This document shows positions 12,006 through 23,504 of a stretch of DNA of 64,000 nucleotides, in pieces (the first letter of the stretch is position 1; each line of letters begins with the position of its first letter). The notes beneath the pieces were generated by a model that ran no database searches, had not been told where the DNA came from, and was given only the letters and a program-made list of their open reading frames with translations. Position numbers and translations under genes: made by a program. This stretch comes from Cyrtodaria siliqua (taxonomy: Eukaryota > Mollusca > Bivalvia > Adapedonta > Hiatellidae): the NCBI GenBank assembly GCA_037043455.1, contig JAWPHD010011523.1:1-64000 (forward strand), written 5' to 3'.

Positions 12006-13672
12006 CAGTTGAACAACGATCAACAACTTTTAATGTCTGTATCAACTGAGCGCTTTCCAGTGCATTTCACCATAAATTATGAGTCCTGGGGATAGTATTT
12101 TTTTTAGTATAAGTTCTCAAACCCATATGACCTACATAGATATATAATCACGCAAAAAACAGTTAAATGAAGCGGCGCTAACGCAGGGTTTTATGGCATT
12201 TGTTTATTGCGATCAAAAGATATAAAGGGTTTCTCCAATCATAATCATACGGTGCCCCGTGGCTAATTGGCCGTCCTAAGCAGGATGTTTGTTTAGATCA
12301 AAGAGGCCATAAATCACTGGCAAACACTGGCCACCCGTGGTGTGTTGACATCGAATATATACCATGATTGGGTAATATTATTATTTTTCAATTTTATTTA
12401 TATTATATGCATCTATGAAACTAAACACATAAGAAATAGATTATGTTCATTCGGATTTGTCAAAAAACACACGCATAAGTCTGTTAACGTTTCATTTTTA
12501 TTTAACAAATTATCATAGTAACAAATTGATTTGTTATGCCGTTTTAATATGACAATATTAGGAAAATATAACTAATGCTAAACTGATGTATCTGCACTGT
12601 TAAAACCCACTTACGTGTTTAATTACAAGTTTTTCATGTGATATTATTTTTTTATACAAAATTATCTCATTCGGTGTTGCGAGTTATTGTGTCATGTTAC
12701 AAGATATTTAAAAGTTCCACTTAGACGGATGCTAGTATTTTAAAAATGTGTTATTATGTAATATAAAAAAAAAACAATTCAATCAAAAAAAATTAGTGTG
12801 AATTGAGAACATTAATAATTGAAAACGTAAAAAAAAGAGAAGTTAGATAAACCACAGACCATGCAGTTGCACTTACTAATAATTAGGTTAGATCTAGAGT
12901 TTTGTAATTATATTATATTTCTATAAATGAATACACATTTAGAAAACAACAACAATCAACACCCCCGCCCCCCCCCCCCCCCCCCCCCCCCCCCTCAAAA
13001 TATCGAAATTGTGTGCATGTATAATGTATTTTATATATATTCCCTTTTATTAATGACATCTTTTAATTATGTTTCGAAATAAATACAAAAAGAAATCACT
13101 CGTAACTCTAGTACGCTTAACTTAATGCTAACGCCCCTTTTTACAAACACTCAAAATAAAAATCGTCATCTACCGCTAACGAGCATTTGCCAATAAATAA
13201 ACCTTGATTTTAATAAACCTTGAAAGAATATGTGTATGTATAGAAGCGTCAAAATAGCAACGAAGGTGTAACAAGTTTATCTTTATTACAACTAGATTAA
13301 CGCGAATCTGATTACCGGTACAATGAACCCATTCCGCTATATTCATAACAATTGACTGATAGCGTTAACCGCGCACCTGCCGCAGTTATAAGCATTTTTA
13401 AAGAGCGCCCAGCGATCACGATGAAATTTCTGATCATGTACAGAGACGCTTATCTTTCTCGTTTTAGCCATACGAGATCGTGCGAGATTCGATTATGTGC
13501 CCATTCACTCTCTTCTTACTTCACTGGTATGTATATAGATGGGTTTCTTGACATCATAGGATAAATACACACACTATAAATACACACACCATAAATGACA
13601 AGTTTTAATGAGATGCCTGATAATCAGTATTTTTAATCAGACATCATTTTAATGACCATAATGAACATAAAT
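12006..13672. other. AT-rich spacer with a long C run
   Basis: No coding signal. A homopolymer of 27 C lies at 12968-12994, preceded by a shorter C run. Such runs are prone to length error in assembly. Confidence 0.6.
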
Positions 13673-13783
13673 AATGATCTGCAGTCAGTTCACCATAAAG
13701 AACAGAAATAATGATCTGCAGTCAGTTCAACGTAAAGAACAGAAATAATGATCTGCAGTCAGTTCACCGAGAAAAAATGAATA
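13673..13783. repeat. 37-bp tandem repeat, three copies
   Basis: AATGATCTGCAGTCAGTTCA starts at 13673, 13710 and 13747, a 37-bp period with few differences. Confidence 0.9.
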
Positions 13784-13881
13784 ATAAACTCACATAAGGC
13801 GATGTGCAGGCTTGATGATGAATGGCCACCCTTTTTGTAGTATTATCAATTAACAAATTTAACTCTTAAGCATCATAGTCG

Positions 13882-14008
13882 TCCGTCGGATGGGGACGTA
13901 AACCGGGTGGTCCCGTGTATCGTCTATCATCCGAGCACGTTAAAGAACCATAGGAATCTATTCGATAATAAGAGTAGGGCACGGCTCCCAGATTCCTATG
14001 TATCCTAT
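13882..14008 (+). mobile_element. Partial SINE (body only), plus strand
   Basis: GATGGGGACGTAAACCGGG, CCGAGCACGTTAAAGAACC and AATCTATTCGATAATAAGAG match the reverse complement of the full SINE at 14858-15174. The tRNA-like head and the 3' tail are absent. Confidence 0.85.
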
Positions 14009-14370
14009 ATATGCATATATATAATACATAATACACTGTGCACATATATATTATATTATACACTGTGCATCTATATAGTATATAATACACTATCCATCTA
14101 TATAGCATATAATACACTATGCATCTATATAGTATATAATACACTCTGCACCTATATAGTATATTATTACACTGTGCATATATATATATATTATATAATA
14201 CACTATGTTTTTTTATTATATAATACACTATGCATCTATATAGTATAGTATACACTGTGCACATATAGTTTATTATACACTGTGTATCTATATAGTATAT
14301 TTATACACTATGCATCTATATAGTTTATTATACATTGTGCACCTATATAGTATATAATACAATGTGCATC
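14009..14370. repeat. About 27-bp TATA-rich minisatellite, block 1
   Basis: Repeats of ATACACTATGCATCTATATA/GTATAT, with GTGCAC variants. The array continues on both sides of the MITE and the SINE, so both were inserted into it. Confidence 0.9.
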
Positions 14371-14372
14371 TA

Positions 14373-14740
14373 TTCATAACTTTCACATCTGGTCAACTTC
14401 CGGTAGGTTGAGATATTCAGTAGGTGAAAATAAAGGGGTTTACTCGGACTTTATCCTCAAACTCTATATGAAAAATGAAAACATTAGACCATGATTTAAA
14501 TTAAATGTATCCATATTGCTGTTTTAAAATCGACAACACCAAAAGAAGATACATAGATGTATACAAAAAATAAAGCTTTTAATATAATTATCACTATAAA
14601 CTAGTTTTATAAAGGGCTAAAGTCAGTTGAGCACCAACGATAAACACCAAGTTTACCACCTACCAGAATGTGGAGGTGTTTTATTTTATTGATTACTGAT
14701 TGGTCAATTTATTTTGATGATGTCAAGTGAAAGTTATGAA
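14373..14740. mobile_element. 368-bp MITE with TA target duplication
   Basis: Ends are the perfect 14-bp inverted repeat TTCATAACTTTCAC (14373-14386) and GTGAAAGTTATGAA (14727-14740), flanked by TA at 14371-14372 and 14741-14742. It interrupts the TATA minisatellite. TA flanks fit the Tc1/mariner group, but TA is frequent in this array, so the flank alone is weak evidence. No coding frame inside. Confidence 0.8.
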
Positions 14741-14742
14741 TA

Positions 14743-14857
14743 TAGTATATAATACACTATGCATCTATATCGTATATTATACACTGTGCATATATATATA
14801 TTATATTATACACTGTTCATCTATATAGTATATAATACACTATGCATCTATATAGTA
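14743..14857. repeat. TATA-rich minisatellite, block 2
   Basis: Same 27-bp-class units as at 14009-14370, between the MITE and the SINE. Confidence 0.9.
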
Positions 14858-15174
14858 TTGAATGTTGTTTAACGGCCCATCAACACAGTATAGGTTATCT
14901 AGAGCCGCCCCAGAGAGAGGGGAAGGATACATAGGAATCCGGGAACCTGCCCTACTCTTATTATCGAATAGATTCCTATGGTTCTTTAACGTGCTCGGAG
15001 GATAGACCGATACACGGGACCGCCCGGTTTACGTCCCCATCCGACGAACGAGGCTAAGGGAAAGTGTCTTGCCCAAGAACACACCGACGGAACTCATTGG
15101 CACCACGGAGGATTGAATCCGGGGCCTCCGGTTACAAATCCGCCGCGCTACCGACTGCGCCACGCCAGCCCTCC
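14858..15174 (-). mobile_element. Full-length tRNA-derived SINE (V-SINE/RUDI-like)
   Basis: Read on the minus strand it starts with a tRNA-like head: A-box-like TGGCGCAGTCGGTAGCG and B-box-like GGATTCAATCC, with spacing typical of a pol III promoter. A central segment (GTTCTTGGGCAAGACAC) recalls the conserved domain of V-type SINEs, of which RUDI is the family described in molluscs. Then come the body words AAGAACCATAGGAATCTATT and GGGGCGGCTCTAGATAAC, and the tail GGGCCGTTAAACAACATTCA. The family name is my inference from memory. Further copies: 13882-14008, 43470-43915, 49212-49800. Confidence 0.85.
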
Positions 15175-15810
15175 ATCTATATAGTTTAGTATACACTGTG
15201 CCTCTATATAGTATATACTACACTATGCATCTATATAGTATATTATACACTGTGCACCTATATAGTAAATAATACACTGTGCACATATATAGTATATTAT
15301 ACACTGGGCATCTATATAGTATATACTACACTGCATCTATATAGTATATTATACACTGTGCATCTATATTGTATATAATACACAGTGCAATCTATATAGT
15401 ATAATACACTGTACATCTACATAGTATATTATACACTGTGCATATATAGTATATTATACACTGTGCACCTATATCATATAATACTGTGCACCTATATAGT
15501 ATAACACACTGTGTATCTATATATAAGTATATGATACACAGTGCATCTATATAGTATATTATACACTGTGCACCTATATAGTATATAATACACAGTGCAA
15601 CCTATAAAGTATAATAGACTGTGCATCTATATAGTATATTATACACTGTGCATATATAGTATATTATACACTGTGCACTTATATACTATAATACTGTGCA
15701 TGTATATATAAGTATATAATACACTGTGCACCTATATAGTATAATACACTGTGCATCTATATATAAGTATATGATACACAGTGTGTCTGTAACATATACT
15801 ACACTGTGCC
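15175..15810. repeat. TATA-rich minisatellite, block 3
   Basis: Continuation of the array with CACTGTGCACCTATATAGTA, CACTGTGCATCTATATAG and shorter variants. A few decayed units recur near 18706-18760. Confidence 0.9.
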
Positions 15811-15961
15811 TCCTTTTTTTATATGCAGTATACTTTTGATGTAGGTCACGAGATTACTTCAACAATTGTGCAGATGATTTTAATCAATGAAAAAATGCTT
15901 TTAATTAAATTTTAAGGAAAGAAAGATTTGGGAATAGTCAAATGGACTAAACACACATGGA

Positions 15962-17737
15962 AGTTGGCTTTTTAGAATAGAATAGAATAGAATATCTTTT
16001 ATTTTCCAATTTTGGGTCATTGCTGGCATACAAATCAATATTATATATTATTATTATACCATATTTATATAGCACTTTTATCATACACAGTACGTTCAAA
16101 AGTGCTTAACAAACATAAAATTTAAGATATTTATAATAGTGATAAAAAGGTAAAAGTAATAAGACACATACAAAGAAAAGATTAAACAAAATGGTAAAAC
16201 AGGTCTTTAAAAAGCTGTTTATTTAAGAAATTATATGAGCTAATAAATAAAGGCATTTACAATCAAAATTAGTAAACTATAAGACATTTTTCATTATCCA
16301 AAATCAACATAAAAAAGGAGAAACATTAAAAATTAAAATAATTTGGTTGAAAAATTATGATAAAAACAACATAGGAGTATACGTACAAATGTTTAATGCT
16401 TTTAAATGCAACAATTTTCTATTATATGTATAATTGTTTACTTTAACAAATTAATTGCTGTACATTCGGATAAATAAATGTGTTTTCAGCGACTTCTTGA
16501 AGGAAGACAGAGTGTTACAGTCTTTGATTCCGGCAGGGAGTGCATTCCATAGCTTCGGCGCAGCAATCACAAAGCATCGGTCACCGTATGTCACAGTATG
16601 ACATCTTGGTAACACTAGTGGTACAGAGTCATTTTGGGACCTTAAGGTTCTACGCGGAACATACACCTGTAACATGTGTCTGATGTAAGCTGGCGATTCA
16701 CCGTGTGAGGCTTTATATGTATGAGTCAGTATTTTATACTCCACTCTGTACTGCACAGGTAGCCAATGAAGTTCTTTCAGCACGGGAGTGATATGATCGT
16801 AACGGGAAGTTCTTGTGATAAGACGAGCTGCAGTGTTTTGTACGTTTTGCAGTTTGCTTAAGATGGTCTTTGGCACGCCTTAAAACAATGCATTACAATA
16901 GTCCAGTCTTGATGTAACCAGAGCATTGACGAGAGACTTGGTGGCATCAGTGGTCAAGTATTGTCTGATGTGGCCTATTTGCCGTAACTGCATGTAACAC
17001 GATCTACAGACCGAGTTCACATGTAGCTCCATGTCCATCTGTGAATCAAACTGCGCCCCAAGATTTCTCACAGATGACGATGGCTTTATCTTTGAGTCTC
17101 CTACTTCAACAGATATCTCACCTACTAGACTAGAATTTCGTTTTGATGAGAACAAAATTACCTCAGTTTTATCAGTGTTAAGTTTCAACATATTGCTATG
17201 CATCCAACACACTATGTCCTTAAGACAGTTCTCAATGCAGCTCAAGGCCTCAGCTTGAGAAACACTATCTGATGGTTTGAAGGACAAATATAACTGAGTC
17301 ATCGGCGTAGAAATGATGCTCAAGTCCATGGTTTCTACAGATTGAACATACTGGTTTGGTGTACATAATGTAGTTTTTCGGTCCTAAAACCAAGCCTTGT
17401 GGCACACTGTATTTCATCAGCACTGGTTGGGACAGTTCGCCATCAATGATGACAGTTTGGTAACGTTCACTGAGATATGAGGTCATCCATTCGAGCGGTT
17501 TGCCTACAATTCCAAAATGATCCTCGAGGCGGCGCAGAAGAGTGCTGTGATCAATCGTGTCGAATGCTGCCGACAAATCAAGAAGAACAAGTACAGTCGC
17601 GTTGTTCCGGTCTAGAGATTGGAGGATGTCATTCTGGACTTTCATTAAAGCAGTCTCGGTGGAATGGATCTTTCTATATGCTGGCTGCAGTTCTTCATGA
17701 AGATTGTTTTTTGCCAAATGCTGTTCAAGCGCATATG
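15962..17737 (-). mobile_element. 5'-truncated CR1/L2-like LINE with 3' pentamer tail
   Basis: On the minus strand the coding part runs 17737 to about 16451. A 3' non-coding region with AGTGCTATATAAATATGG follows, and the element ends in repeats of ATTCT (GAATA on the plus strand, 15976-15996). A short 3' microsatellite tail and 5' truncation fit CR1/L2-group LINEs. Confidence 0.85.
16451..17737 (-). pseudogene. CR1/L2-like reverse transcriptase, frameshift at the active site and one stop
   Basis: The minus-strand frame from 17737 to about 17297 holds RT palm motifs: LVLLDLSAAFDTIDHSTLL, SVPQGLVLGP and the catalytic box FYADDS. Next to the YADD box, at 17296-17301, two bases appear to be missing: the downstream frame (TQLYLSFKPSDSVSQ, then LNTDKTEVILF and RLDYCNALF) is shifted. 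That frame ends with TAA at 16882-16880 and continues in the same frame after it with LQNVQNTAARLITRTSRYD and WNALPAGIKD to a stop at about 16451. Thumb and C-terminal regions are complete; the N-terminal endonuclease is missing through 5' truncation. Not functional. Confidence 0.9.
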
Positions 17738-17928
17738 TTTATAATAGAACCAAAGAGAACATATAAACTTACATATGTGTGATTCTGATTTTTATAAGAC
17801 TGTTTTCTGCTCTATCTCCATTTTTGTTTATAATGCCATGTAGTCTAAGCTAGTATCTATGAAAATATCACAAGATTGTATGCAAATGAGCACGCGCACA
17901 TTATTATTTCTGCTGTATATATGCTGCT

Positions 17929-18652
17929 CTCACACAGTGGCAAATATGGTGGCGAATGGGCTTACGAATGCAATTCGCCACCAATTCGCAATGATCACAA
18001 GGTGATCGCCAGACATTCGTAGGTGTTCGTAAGCATTCGCGGTTGTTCATGGGGTGTTGCGAATATTAGGAACATGCTCCTAAAATTCGCCAGGAAAGCA
18101 TATTCTCATTGCTTTCGCAACATTTTTGTAAGCAATCGCAAGCCATTCTTATTGATGGCAAGGCATTTGTAGTGATCGTAAGACATTTGTAGGGATTTGC
18201 TAGCATTCGTCATGCCCCTGGGCATGCTGAAGGATAAAAACTTGATTTTTAACAAACTTAAAACTTGACTTTCTGAAGAAAAAGTTGACTCGGCGGAGGC
18301 TGGCGAATAAGTGACAAAGAGAAACATTGGCAATGGGTATATGCAATTAGCCAAGCATGCGTTGTGTAGTCGTTTCATTCGTAAGGCGTTCGAAGCATTC
18401 GCAAGATTCGCAACGACATTCGTAAGCATTCGTAACATTCGCAAAGGATTCACAAGAAAATTCTGCAAATTGATTGTTAAGTAATCATAAGGTTCGTAAG
18501 AAATTCGCAAGGATTTGCCGTGAATTTCGGAAGCATTCATCAGGCCTCACTTTTTTCAGTATTTCTCTGAAGGCCAATCTTATCATTTTCGGCGAATTTG
18601 CCGCGAACTTCAAATTTTCATATTCGCAAGGATATTCTTCACTGTGTGAGAG
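17929..18652. mobile_element. Foldback element saturated with ATTCGC/GCGAAT words
   Basis: CTCTCACACAGTG near 17929-17938 is matched inverted by CACTGTGTGAGAG near 18640-18652. Inside, ATTCGC, TTCGTAAG and their reverse complements recur about every 12-20 bp. Small open frames here follow from the repeat. No clear target duplication and no transposase. Confidence 0.75.
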
Positions 18653-19436
18653 AGGCAATACAGAAGTGTACAAAAATTCATGTTGTGTATGAAAAATGGT
18701 TGTGCCGAGATATAATACATTGTGAATCTGTACAGTATATAATGCATCTAGAATAGTATAATCAAAATATTATACTTAAAAGCTAGAAAATACTCTCTTT
18801 TTTTTATATATAAAAATGAAATATCTCTTCTCCTCGCTTTGTACCATTAGCCTTTCATACACATCATACTGATGACACATCATACTGATGAATATCTTCT
18901 TTCATAATAATATTAAATGATGCCACAAACTTGAGAGAAAATGCAAGGCTCATTATATCAATCAATACTTGAACATATTCAAGAAGAAGCCCATTATAAA
19001 GCAAATGTCCTCAGTTAAAACACTACTGCTACTAATTTTCAAAGAATACCATTTCTGAGTTTCACTTCACTTCAGGCACAAAGTTAGAAAAAAAGGAATT
19101 CCAGAACATAATTAAGTCTGCAACTTAAACAAAATGACCAAGGTATAAACTGATCACTTGTTAGTCTTACCAACAATGATTTAATTGAAATAATTAAACC
19201 AGAGGTATTCAAGGACTGTCAACATGAAAGGCTTTGTAACTGGCCATAACCCCTTAAAATCATGGTATCCAACTGACCATAAAATTATGAACATCATCAG
19301 ATCCCGACATAACAGATATGAAAACAATTCATTGAAAATTAAATGAAATGATGCAAACATCAGGTATACCCCATGTCATTACATGAGAGGCTATGAGTAC
19401 AAAGTCGTAATGGACCACAATCATGGAATCACTGGC
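18653..19436. other. Spacer with a trace of the TATA minisatellite
   Basis: Decayed TATA-array words at about 18706-18760 (ATACATTGTGAATCTGTACA). Otherwise nothing recognisable. Confidence 0.5.
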
Positions 19437-19672
19437 TGCGTTTAGGGTTCTCCCATCTGCAACCACTCGGTTAACTTTGGGTTATCAATGGCCACCGATG
19501 GTGTTACATTTGGTACCAAGGAGGCCACCAATACTACCTCAGGCGTAGAGTCGCGGGAAGATTGGTTACCAAGGTTCTACATATCGGCGAACCAACGGCT
19601 AACGATGGTGACCGATGGTAGCCGATGATTACCGAGAGTGCTTTCAGTACCGATGGGAGAACCCTGAATGCA
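19437..19672. mobile_element. 236-bp TIR element rich in ACCGATGGT words
   Basis: The left end TGCGTTTAGGGTTCTCCCAT and the reverse complement of the right end TGCATTCAGGGTTCTCCCAT differ at few positions over 21 bp. The interior repeats ACCGATGGT and CCATCGGT-like words. The CAGGG start recalls hAT ends, but I see no 8-bp flanking duplication. Confidence 0.75.
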
Positions 19673-20009
19673 CCCAATGACAAATCATCCCACCAAATAT
19701 GAAAAGAATCTTGGAAAACAAATGACTACATGCAAACAAGGTTTTTGTCAAAGACAGCGTAGATTATTTCAACGTCCCTGCAATGTGTTGTGGTGGGGGA
19801 CAAAAATAAATAAAATTAAATAATAAGAAATCAACTGTATTAAGTTTGATGAGAACAAATGAAATAACCTGGTTGTTACAAGTTAAAGTATTGTAAAAAG
19901 GGGCATAACATTGTAAAACACACCTGTGCCACTGAATTGTTTAAGAATTGAATCACACATGTTTTCGGCATTTATGCGGTTTTACAGCTATAGTACCAAC
20001 AATAGTGAC
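19673..20009. other. Spacer, no feature seen
   Basis: AT-rich sequence between the small TIR element and the minisatellite. No frame or repeat recognised. Confidence 0.5.
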
Positions 20010-22395
20010 GGAAGAATGATAGGGATAGTTCAATGAATGATGTTAATGCTAGGGATACCCCAAGGATTTATGTTAATTGATAGGGATAGTGCAAGGAATG
20101 ATGTTAATGCTAGGGATACCCCAAGGATTTATGTTAATTGGTAGGGATAGCTCAAGTAATGATGTTAATGGTAGGGATACCTCAAGGAGTTATGTTAATT
20201 GATAGGGATAGTTCAAGGATGTACGTTAATTGGTAGGGATAGCTGAAGAAATGATGTTAATGATAGGGATACCCCAAGGATTTATGTTAATTGATTTGGA
20301 TAGTTCCATGAAGGATGTTAATGATAGGGATACCTCAAGGATTTATGTTAATTGGTAGGGATAGTTCAATGAATGATGTTAATGATTGGGATACCTCAAG
20401 GAGTTATGTTAATTGATAGGGATAGTTCAAGGATGTATGTTAATTGGTAGGGATAACTGAAGAAATGATGTTAATGATAGGGATACCCCAAGTGCAAAGA
20501 ATGATGTTAATGCTAGGGATACCCCAAGGATTTATGTTAATTGTTTGGGATAGTTCAAGGAATGATGTTAATGCTAGGGATACCCCAAGGATTTATGTTA
20601 ATTGATAGGGATAGTGCAAGGAATGATGTTAATGCTAGGGATACCCCAAGAATTTATGTTAATTGATAGGGATAGTTCAAGGAATGATGTTAATGCTAGG
20701 GATACCCCAAGAATTTATGTTAATTGATAGGGATAGTGCAAGGAATGATGTTAATGCTAGGGATACCCCCAAGGATTTATGTTAATTGATAGGGATAGTG
20801 CAAGGAATGATGTTAATGCTAGGGATACCCCAAGGATTTATGTTAAATGATAGGGATAGTGCATGGAATGATGTTAATGCTAGGGATACCCCAAGGATTG
20901 ATGTTAATTGGTAGGGATAGTTCAATGAATGATGTTAATGATAGGGATAGGGATACCTCAAGGAGTTATATTAATTCATAGGGGTAGTGCAAGGAATGCT
21001 GTTAATGCTAGGGATACCCCAAGGATTTATTTTAATTGATAGGGATAGTGCAAGGAATGCTGTTAATGCTAGGGAAACTCCAAGGATTTATTTTAATTGA
21101 TAGGGATAGTGCAAGGAATTATGTTAATGCCAGGGATACCCCACGAGTTTTTGTGTATTGGTAGGGATAGCTCAAGTAATGATGTTAATGATAGGGATAG
21201 TTCAAGGATTTATGTTAATTGGTAGGGATAGCTCAAGACATGATGTTAATGATAGGGATAGTTCAAGGACTTATGTTAATTGGTAGGGATAGCTCAATAA
21301 ATGATGTTAATGATAGGGATACCTCAAGGAGTTATGTCAATTGATAGGGATAGTTCAAGGATGTATGTTAATTGGTAGTGATAGCTGAAGAAATGATGTT
21401 AATGATAGGGATACCCCAAGTGCAAAGAATGATGTTAATGCTATGGATACCCCAAGGATTTATGTTAATTGATTGGGATAGTTCAAGGAATGATGTTAAT
21501 GCTAGGGATACCCCAAGGATTTATGTTTATTGATAGGGATAGTGCAAGGAATGATGTTAATGCTAGGGATACCCCAAGGATTTATGTTAAATGATAGGGA
21601 TAGTGCATGGAATGATGTTAATGCTAGGGATACCCCAAGGATTCATGTTAATTGATAGGGATAGTTCAAGGAATGATGTTAATGATAGGGATACGGATAC
21701 CACAAGAAGTTATGTTAATTGATAGGGATAGTGCAAGGAATGATGTTATTGCTAGGGATACCCCAAGGAGTTATGTTAATTGATAGGGATAGTGCAAGAA
21801 ATGGTGTTAATGCTAGGGATAACCCAAGAATTGATGTTAATTGGTAGGGATAGTTCAATGAATGATGTTAATGATAGGGATAGGGATACCTCAAGGAGTT
21901 ATATTAATTCATAAGGGTAGTGCAAGGAATGCTGTTAATGCTAGGGATACCCCAAGGATTTATTTTAATTGATAGGGATAGTGCAAGGAATGATGTTAAT
22001 GCTAGGGATACCCCAAGAGTTTTTGTGTATTGGTAGGGATAGCTCAAGTAATGATGTTAATGATAGGGATAGTTCAAGGATTTATGTTAATTGGTAGGGA
22101 TAGCTCAAGACATGATGTTAATGATAGGGATAGTTCAAGGACTTATGTTAATTGGTAGGGATAGCTCAATAAATGATGTTAATGATAAGGATAGTTCAAG
22201 GACTTATGTTAATTGGTAGGGATAGCTCAATGAATGATGGTAATAACAAAGATACCTCAACGATTTATGTTTATTGATAGGGATATGCATATTCAAGTTA
22301 TGTTGTTAATGATAGGGATACCTCAATGATTTATGTTAATTGTCAGTGAAGTTCAAGGATTTATGTTACATGATAGGGATAGTTCAAGGAAGAAT
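20010..22395. repeat. About 62-bp dimeric minisatellite, 2.4 kb
   Basis: Alternating halves of about 31 bp: TAGGGATAGTTCAAGGAATG then ATGTTAATGCTAGGGATACC, followed by CCAAGGATTTATGTTAATTG. Units vary at a few positions. Blocks such as the GATAGGGATAGGGATACCTC variant recur (about 20938 and 21865), showing duplications of several units at once. The array ends about 15 bp before the donor site of the PDE4 exon. Confidence 0.95.
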
Positions 22396-22409
22396 CAAAA
22401 TGCACTCAC

Positions 22410-22517
22410 CTGTCTCTGGATGCTTGAACATTAGTAAGGGAGATGTAATTATTGCGTACACTGCGTAAACTTGCAAGAACTTGAGCAAATGGTGTCACAA
22501 TAAGGTCTTCTGCATGT
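22410..22517 (-). CDS. PDE4: PDE4/dunce cAMP phosphodiesterase, UCR1 exon
   Basis: An internal exon of 108 bp encodes [17 protein letters not shown] (first 17 residues), then [18 protein letters not shown]. This is the core of upstream conserved region 1 of long PDE4 isoforms, which works with UCR2 to restrain the catalytic domain, mediates dimerisation and transmits PKA activation. PDE4 hydrolyses cAMP to AMP. Minus strand: the acceptor reads TTTTCATTCCAG before 22517 with a pyrimidine-rich tract, and the donor is CAG/GTGAGT with GT at 22409-22408. The exon opens with one base completing a split codon and ends with two bases of another. The open frame continues upstream to 22717 only by chance: the splice site and loss of similarity mark the edge. 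From memory, mammals split this stretch over two small exons. No neighbouring PDE4 exon (SDYDLSPK-type upstream, UCR2 downstream) was found. Confidence 0.93.
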
Positions 22518-23500
22518 CTGGAATGAAAATATGTAGAAAATCTATGATTCTCCTCTTGTTTAATATCCACATGGCAACTACATGTTTTGTCTTTGTCTCG
22601 TTCACGACTTTTATCACGACCCCGTTTCCTTTCGCGATCTCTGTGTTTGGACAACTTCACAACATTGCACCCGTTACTTTTGAAATTCGGAGTAAGATAC
22701 TGCACAATTTTTTGCATTTCGAGTTTTCTTAGAAACTGTTTGCTACCATAACAAGCATTTAACTTTCTTATCCCTGCATATATATATTGTTGTTTAGCAC
22801 AATTATTATCAGCATCTGTGAGACACAGGGAACTTAAAAACTGTCATTTCTTCTTTTATAAACATGCACATTTTGAAAAATGAAGTTATTTCCTTTGAAT
22901 AATTAAAAACTGATCACATTTAATATGCACACACTTTCTGTCTATGTTTGTTCAACATTTGTAAGCTCTTGGCATGTGTTAATATAAACTACATTAGTTT
23001 TTGTAATGTTGATATCAAAACATGAAAAAATATGGCACTTTTCACATATTAAATTTGTAAATGACAGACTATTTTCACAATACTGATCCTGACGTAAATT
23101 GCTTTTACACTTGTAGTTGTACTTTAGTTTGTGCAACATAGTAAATCCCCATCTATTGCACAGTAAATTCAATTACAAAAGCACCCACTGCCTGAAGTTG
23201 GCAAGACTATTTGATACTTGAATCATTTCTATTTTGTATTTAGCCAGCACAACATCATTAAACCAGGCAAATTGCTGTCGGCCACACATTCCTGTACACT
23301 TGTATTTCACTCTCCATTATTGATTTTGGAAAATATTCGCAATCCAAGAACTTTGCATCATATATTTCCTACCATTTCATTTGGAAAATAAGCACTGTTT
23401 TGTAAAGTGAGAAGGAACTCCTGTCTACAAATATTCTGTTTTCATTTGGATCCTCAGCAGATTTAGACGAATCAATAATCTCATAAAAGGACATTTACTT
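22518..23500. other. Intron-like spacer upstream of the PDE4 exon
   Basis: AT-rich sequence without recognisable coding motif on either strand. The frame at 22942-23172 (minus) has no family motif. Confidence 0.5.
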
Positions 23501-23504
23501 TTTT

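Noticed and set aside
15109..15174. A functional tRNA gene
   Set aside because: A- and B-box-like words are present, but the cloverleaf is not maintained and the segment is the head of a SINE seen in several copies.
22518..22717. N-terminal extension of the PDE4 exon frame ([16 protein letters not shown] text)
   Set aside because: Lies upstream of a strong acceptor, and PDE4 similarity begins exactly at the splice site.
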